A DNA stretch of 15,177 nt, taken from assembly GCA_047618115.1 (NCBI GenBank), contig JBLHKV010000066.1, forward strand, positions 1 through 15,177, read 5' to 3'. The translations under genes and the position numbers were made by a program. The notes below the pieces were generated by a model. It saw only the letters and a list, made by a program, of their open reading frames with translations, ran no database searches and was not told where the DNA came from. Source of the DNA: CALJGI01 sp047618115 (GTDB lineage: Bacteria; Pseudomonadota; Gammaproteobacteria; Pseudomonadales; Halieaceae). Below, one piece after another: positions 13,661 through 15,177 of this stretch (its first letter is position 1; each line of letters opens with the position of its first letter).

Positions 13661-15177
13661 GTGGGTAGCAAAATTAAGGTTGAACAGCCACTGGTGGTGT
13701 TACACGGCGACGAGATGGCGCAAATTGCCTTTGAACGTATTCTCGATCAATTTGTAAAGCAGCGGCTAGACATAAACCTGATCGAGATCGACCTCACCGC
13801 AGAAAACAGACTCGTCACCAATGGTCAGGCTGTCAGCGACGCGATCGAGGCATTGAAAAAATATGGCGTGGGTGTGAAAAACGCCGGGATGACAGTCAAT
13901 CGTCAGCAGCTGGACGAATTGCTCGATAAAAACCCCTCTATCATCGAGTCAGATTTACATCCACTGGCAACCAAATCACCCAACGGCGCAATTCGTAAGG
14001 GCATCGGCGGAAATATAACCCGCGAAGATATCGAGTTTCAGAATTTGCAATCCAATCAACCTGACTGGAAAGGCCGAGATATTGAAGTTGTGACCATGGA
14101 TGGCGGGGGTATTAAGGACAGTTACAACGAACTCTCCTCCGCCACCGGTGTGGCGCGGTTGATGTTTGTCGGGGCCAGCGGTGATCCAGTAGAATTACAC
14201 CGCCGCATTGTCCACAAGGGCGATCCATGGTTGCTGGCCACCAATGACATGGAAGACGTTGTTAGCTGGGCACACCAGTTCTTTCAACGCGCTATCGATG
14301 AGAAACGGGATGTCTATCTGGGCCTTAAAGATACCGTGATTGCGGGCTACGACGGCGTGATGCGCGCCGCGATCGAGGAGGTGTATGCGCAGCACTACAA
14401 GGATCAACTTGCCGAATTAAACCTGGCTTATCATTACGAGCTGATTGACGCACAGGCAGCCCGCATTGTTGCCAACCCTCCACAGCGCGCTATTTGGGGA
14501 GTGCCAGACAATACCACCGGCCGTAAGCTCTTCAAATTAGTCAATAAGCTCAAAAAATACGGTATTCCCAAACGCAAGCACCACGTTTCGCTTTCTCGCA
14601 TGAGCGCTGGTGGCGGCGATCAGTACGGAAGCTACAATGCACCCGCCAGCGAAGACGGCATTATTAAGGTGATTGTCGACGGCGAAGAAAAACACGCACG
14701 CATGGTCAAGGAAGGCGACCCCATGTTGTTTATGTCCAATGATCTGCAGGCGGTCAAGGACTGGGTAAGCCAGGTTTTTCGCGATGCCTCACACAAGAGC
14801 AAAGAGGTGTACTTCGGTCTAAAACGCGAGTACATGCCCTACGATGAAGTCTTCAGCACTGCCATTAATGACGTACGCCTGGAATTGGCAAAGGCGGACA
14901 CGCCGCCGCCTTCGTTTATGATCATGCGGCCATCGAGCCAGTTGATTAAAATGATTACAGATCCACCGCGAAACGCACTCTATCCTGCACAGAATCTCGA
15001 TGGCGATATATTTTCCGACATTTCCGCAGCCCTTGGCGGCAGCCTCGCAACGGCCAGCTCCATAATCGAAAGCAAAGATGGCACCATGCTCTACGAGGCT
15101 CCCCACGGCACCGCTCACGACCTCTATGTCAGGTACCTCGAAACTGATGGCAAAGAGGCGCACTTTAATTCCTCCGC
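13661..15177 (+). CDS. icd: Type II isocitrate dehydrogenase, NAD-specific type, with internal duplication (3' end outside window)
   Basis: This TCA-cycle enzyme oxidatively decarboxylates isocitrate to 2-oxoglutarate. The visible 505 residues begin like eukaryotic-type (type II) enzymes: KIKVEQPLVVLHGDEM (4-19), NRLVTNGQAV, KKYGVGVK, KSPNGAIRKGIGGNITRED (105-123, with Ser106, Asn108, Arg112, Arg121). The metal motif NLDGDIFSD (Asp449, Asp453) and EAPHGTAHDLYVRY (479-492) come near the end. Between them is about 165 residues more than usual, because the segment about 146-287 is repeated at about 314-448. Asp487-Leu488 replaces the Arg-His pair that binds NADP phosphate, and coincides exactly with the residues reported for the hexameric NAD-specific Congregibacter litoralis enzyme. 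GTG 13661 is preceded by GGAG at seven bases. The C-terminal part of the gene lies past base 15177. Confidence 0.93.
   Translation, partial: MGSKIKVEQPLVVLHGDEMAQIAFERILDQFVKQRLDINLIEIDLTAENRLVTNGQAVSDAIEALKKYGVGVKNAGMTVNRQQLDELLDKNPSIIESDLHPLATKSPNGAIRKGIGGNITREDIEFQNLQSNQPDWKGRDIEVVTMDGGGIKDSYNELSSATGVARLMFVGASGDPVELHRRIVHKGDPWLLATNDMEDVVSWAHQFFQRAIDEKRDVYLGLKDTVIAGYDGVMRAAIEEVYAQHYKDQLAELNLAYHYELIDAQAARIVANPPQRAIWGVPDNTTGRKLFKLVNKLKKYGIPKRKHHVSLSRMSAGGGDQYGSYNAPASEDGIIKVIVDGEEKHARMVKEGDPMLFMSNDLQAVKDWVSQVFRDASHKSKEVYFGLKREYMPYDEVFSTAINDVRLELAKADTPPPSFMIMRPSSQLIKMITDPPRNALYPAQNLDGDIFSDISAALGGSLATASSIIESKDGTMLYEAPHGTAHDLYVRYLETDGKEAHFNSS
14081..15004 (+). repeat. Ancient tandem duplication inside icd
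   Basis: At protein level residues about 146-287 (copy A) and 314-448 (copy B) are homologous with an offset of 162-170. Anchors are GGG...SYN (148-156 and 317-326), HxRxV..GDP (180-189 and 345-354), ND (195-196 and 360-361), W203/W368, VYxGLK (218-223 and 383-388), YD (230 and 394) and PP (273 and 435). The gap-free core 180-223 against 345-388 has 19 identities in 44. The DNA is not similar enough to be a recent duplication. Confidence 0.85.

Noticed and set aside
13661..15177. The long icd frame could be two fused or misassembled genes
   Set aside because: The frame is continuous, the two repeat copies are strongly diverged in DNA and protein, and catalytic residues are distributed non-randomly. 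Residue numbering also matches a known enzyme at Asp487-Leu488.
1..15177. CRISPR, transposon, phage, toxin-antitoxin or defence system
   Set aside because: No regularly spaced repeats, transposase or integrase motifs, terminal inverted repeats, or paired small toxin/antitoxin genes were seen; the genes are metabolic, translational or regulatory.

Overview
The window reads as chromosomal DNA of a marine gammaproteobacterium, most likely Halieaceae (OM60/NOR5 clade, relatives of Congregibacter and Halioglobus). The best pointer is the last gene. Its isocitrate dehydrogenase carries the same Asp487-Leu488 cofactor pair, at the same residue numbers, that I recall for the unusual NAD-specific enzyme of Congregibacter litoralis KT71. 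The CYP153-type P450, RimK and DeaD fit the same assignment. I see no rRNA, tRNA, CRISPR array, insertion sequence, phage gene or integration site. Coding density is high and the largest gene-free gap is about 244 bases. Several starts are GTG (MFS transporter, Gfo/Idh oxidoreductase, second AraC regulator, icd), most with a good Shine-Dalgarno sequence.

Bases 1-5150 hold a sugar or glycoside catabolic locus. Four genes run on the minus strand in the order Gfo/Idh/MocA oxidoreductase, xylose-isomerase-like TIM barrel, MFS transporter, and a D-tagatose 3-epimerase-like TIM barrel cut by the window start. A small regulator with a PAS-like sensor half and an AraC-type DNA-binding half is transcribed divergently. 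An NAD(P)-dependent sugar oxidoreductase with two metal-dependent TIM-barrel isomerase-like proteins and a permease resembles pathways that oxidise a sugar or glycoside (often at C3) and then isomerise or cleave the keto-sugar. The substrate cannot be read from sequence.

Bases 5208-8399 hold translation-related genes. deaD (minus) encodes a cold-shock DEAD-box RNA helicase with a long lysine-rich tail. It is divergent from rimK (plus), the ribosomal protein S6 glutamate ligase. Between them, overlapping rimK by 4 bases, is a short reading frame that looks like the N-terminal stump of a RimB-type zinc/aspartic protease, the usual partner of rimK.

Bases 8491-11573 hold a CYP153-family P450 (alkane/fatty-acid terminal hydroxylase family) without adjacent ferredoxin genes, a convergent AraC regulator of the OruR type, and an orphan four-helix membrane protein.

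Bases 11686-13416 encode a lipoprotein amidohydrolase of the YtcJ type on the minus strand. Bases 13661-15177 hold the 5' 505 codons of icd. This isocitrate dehydrogenase contains an internal tandem duplication of about 165 residues. Catalytic residues that normally come from two different subunits are split between the two copies, which recalls the domain duplication of monomeric isocitrate dehydrogenases. I consider this the most interesting feature of the window.
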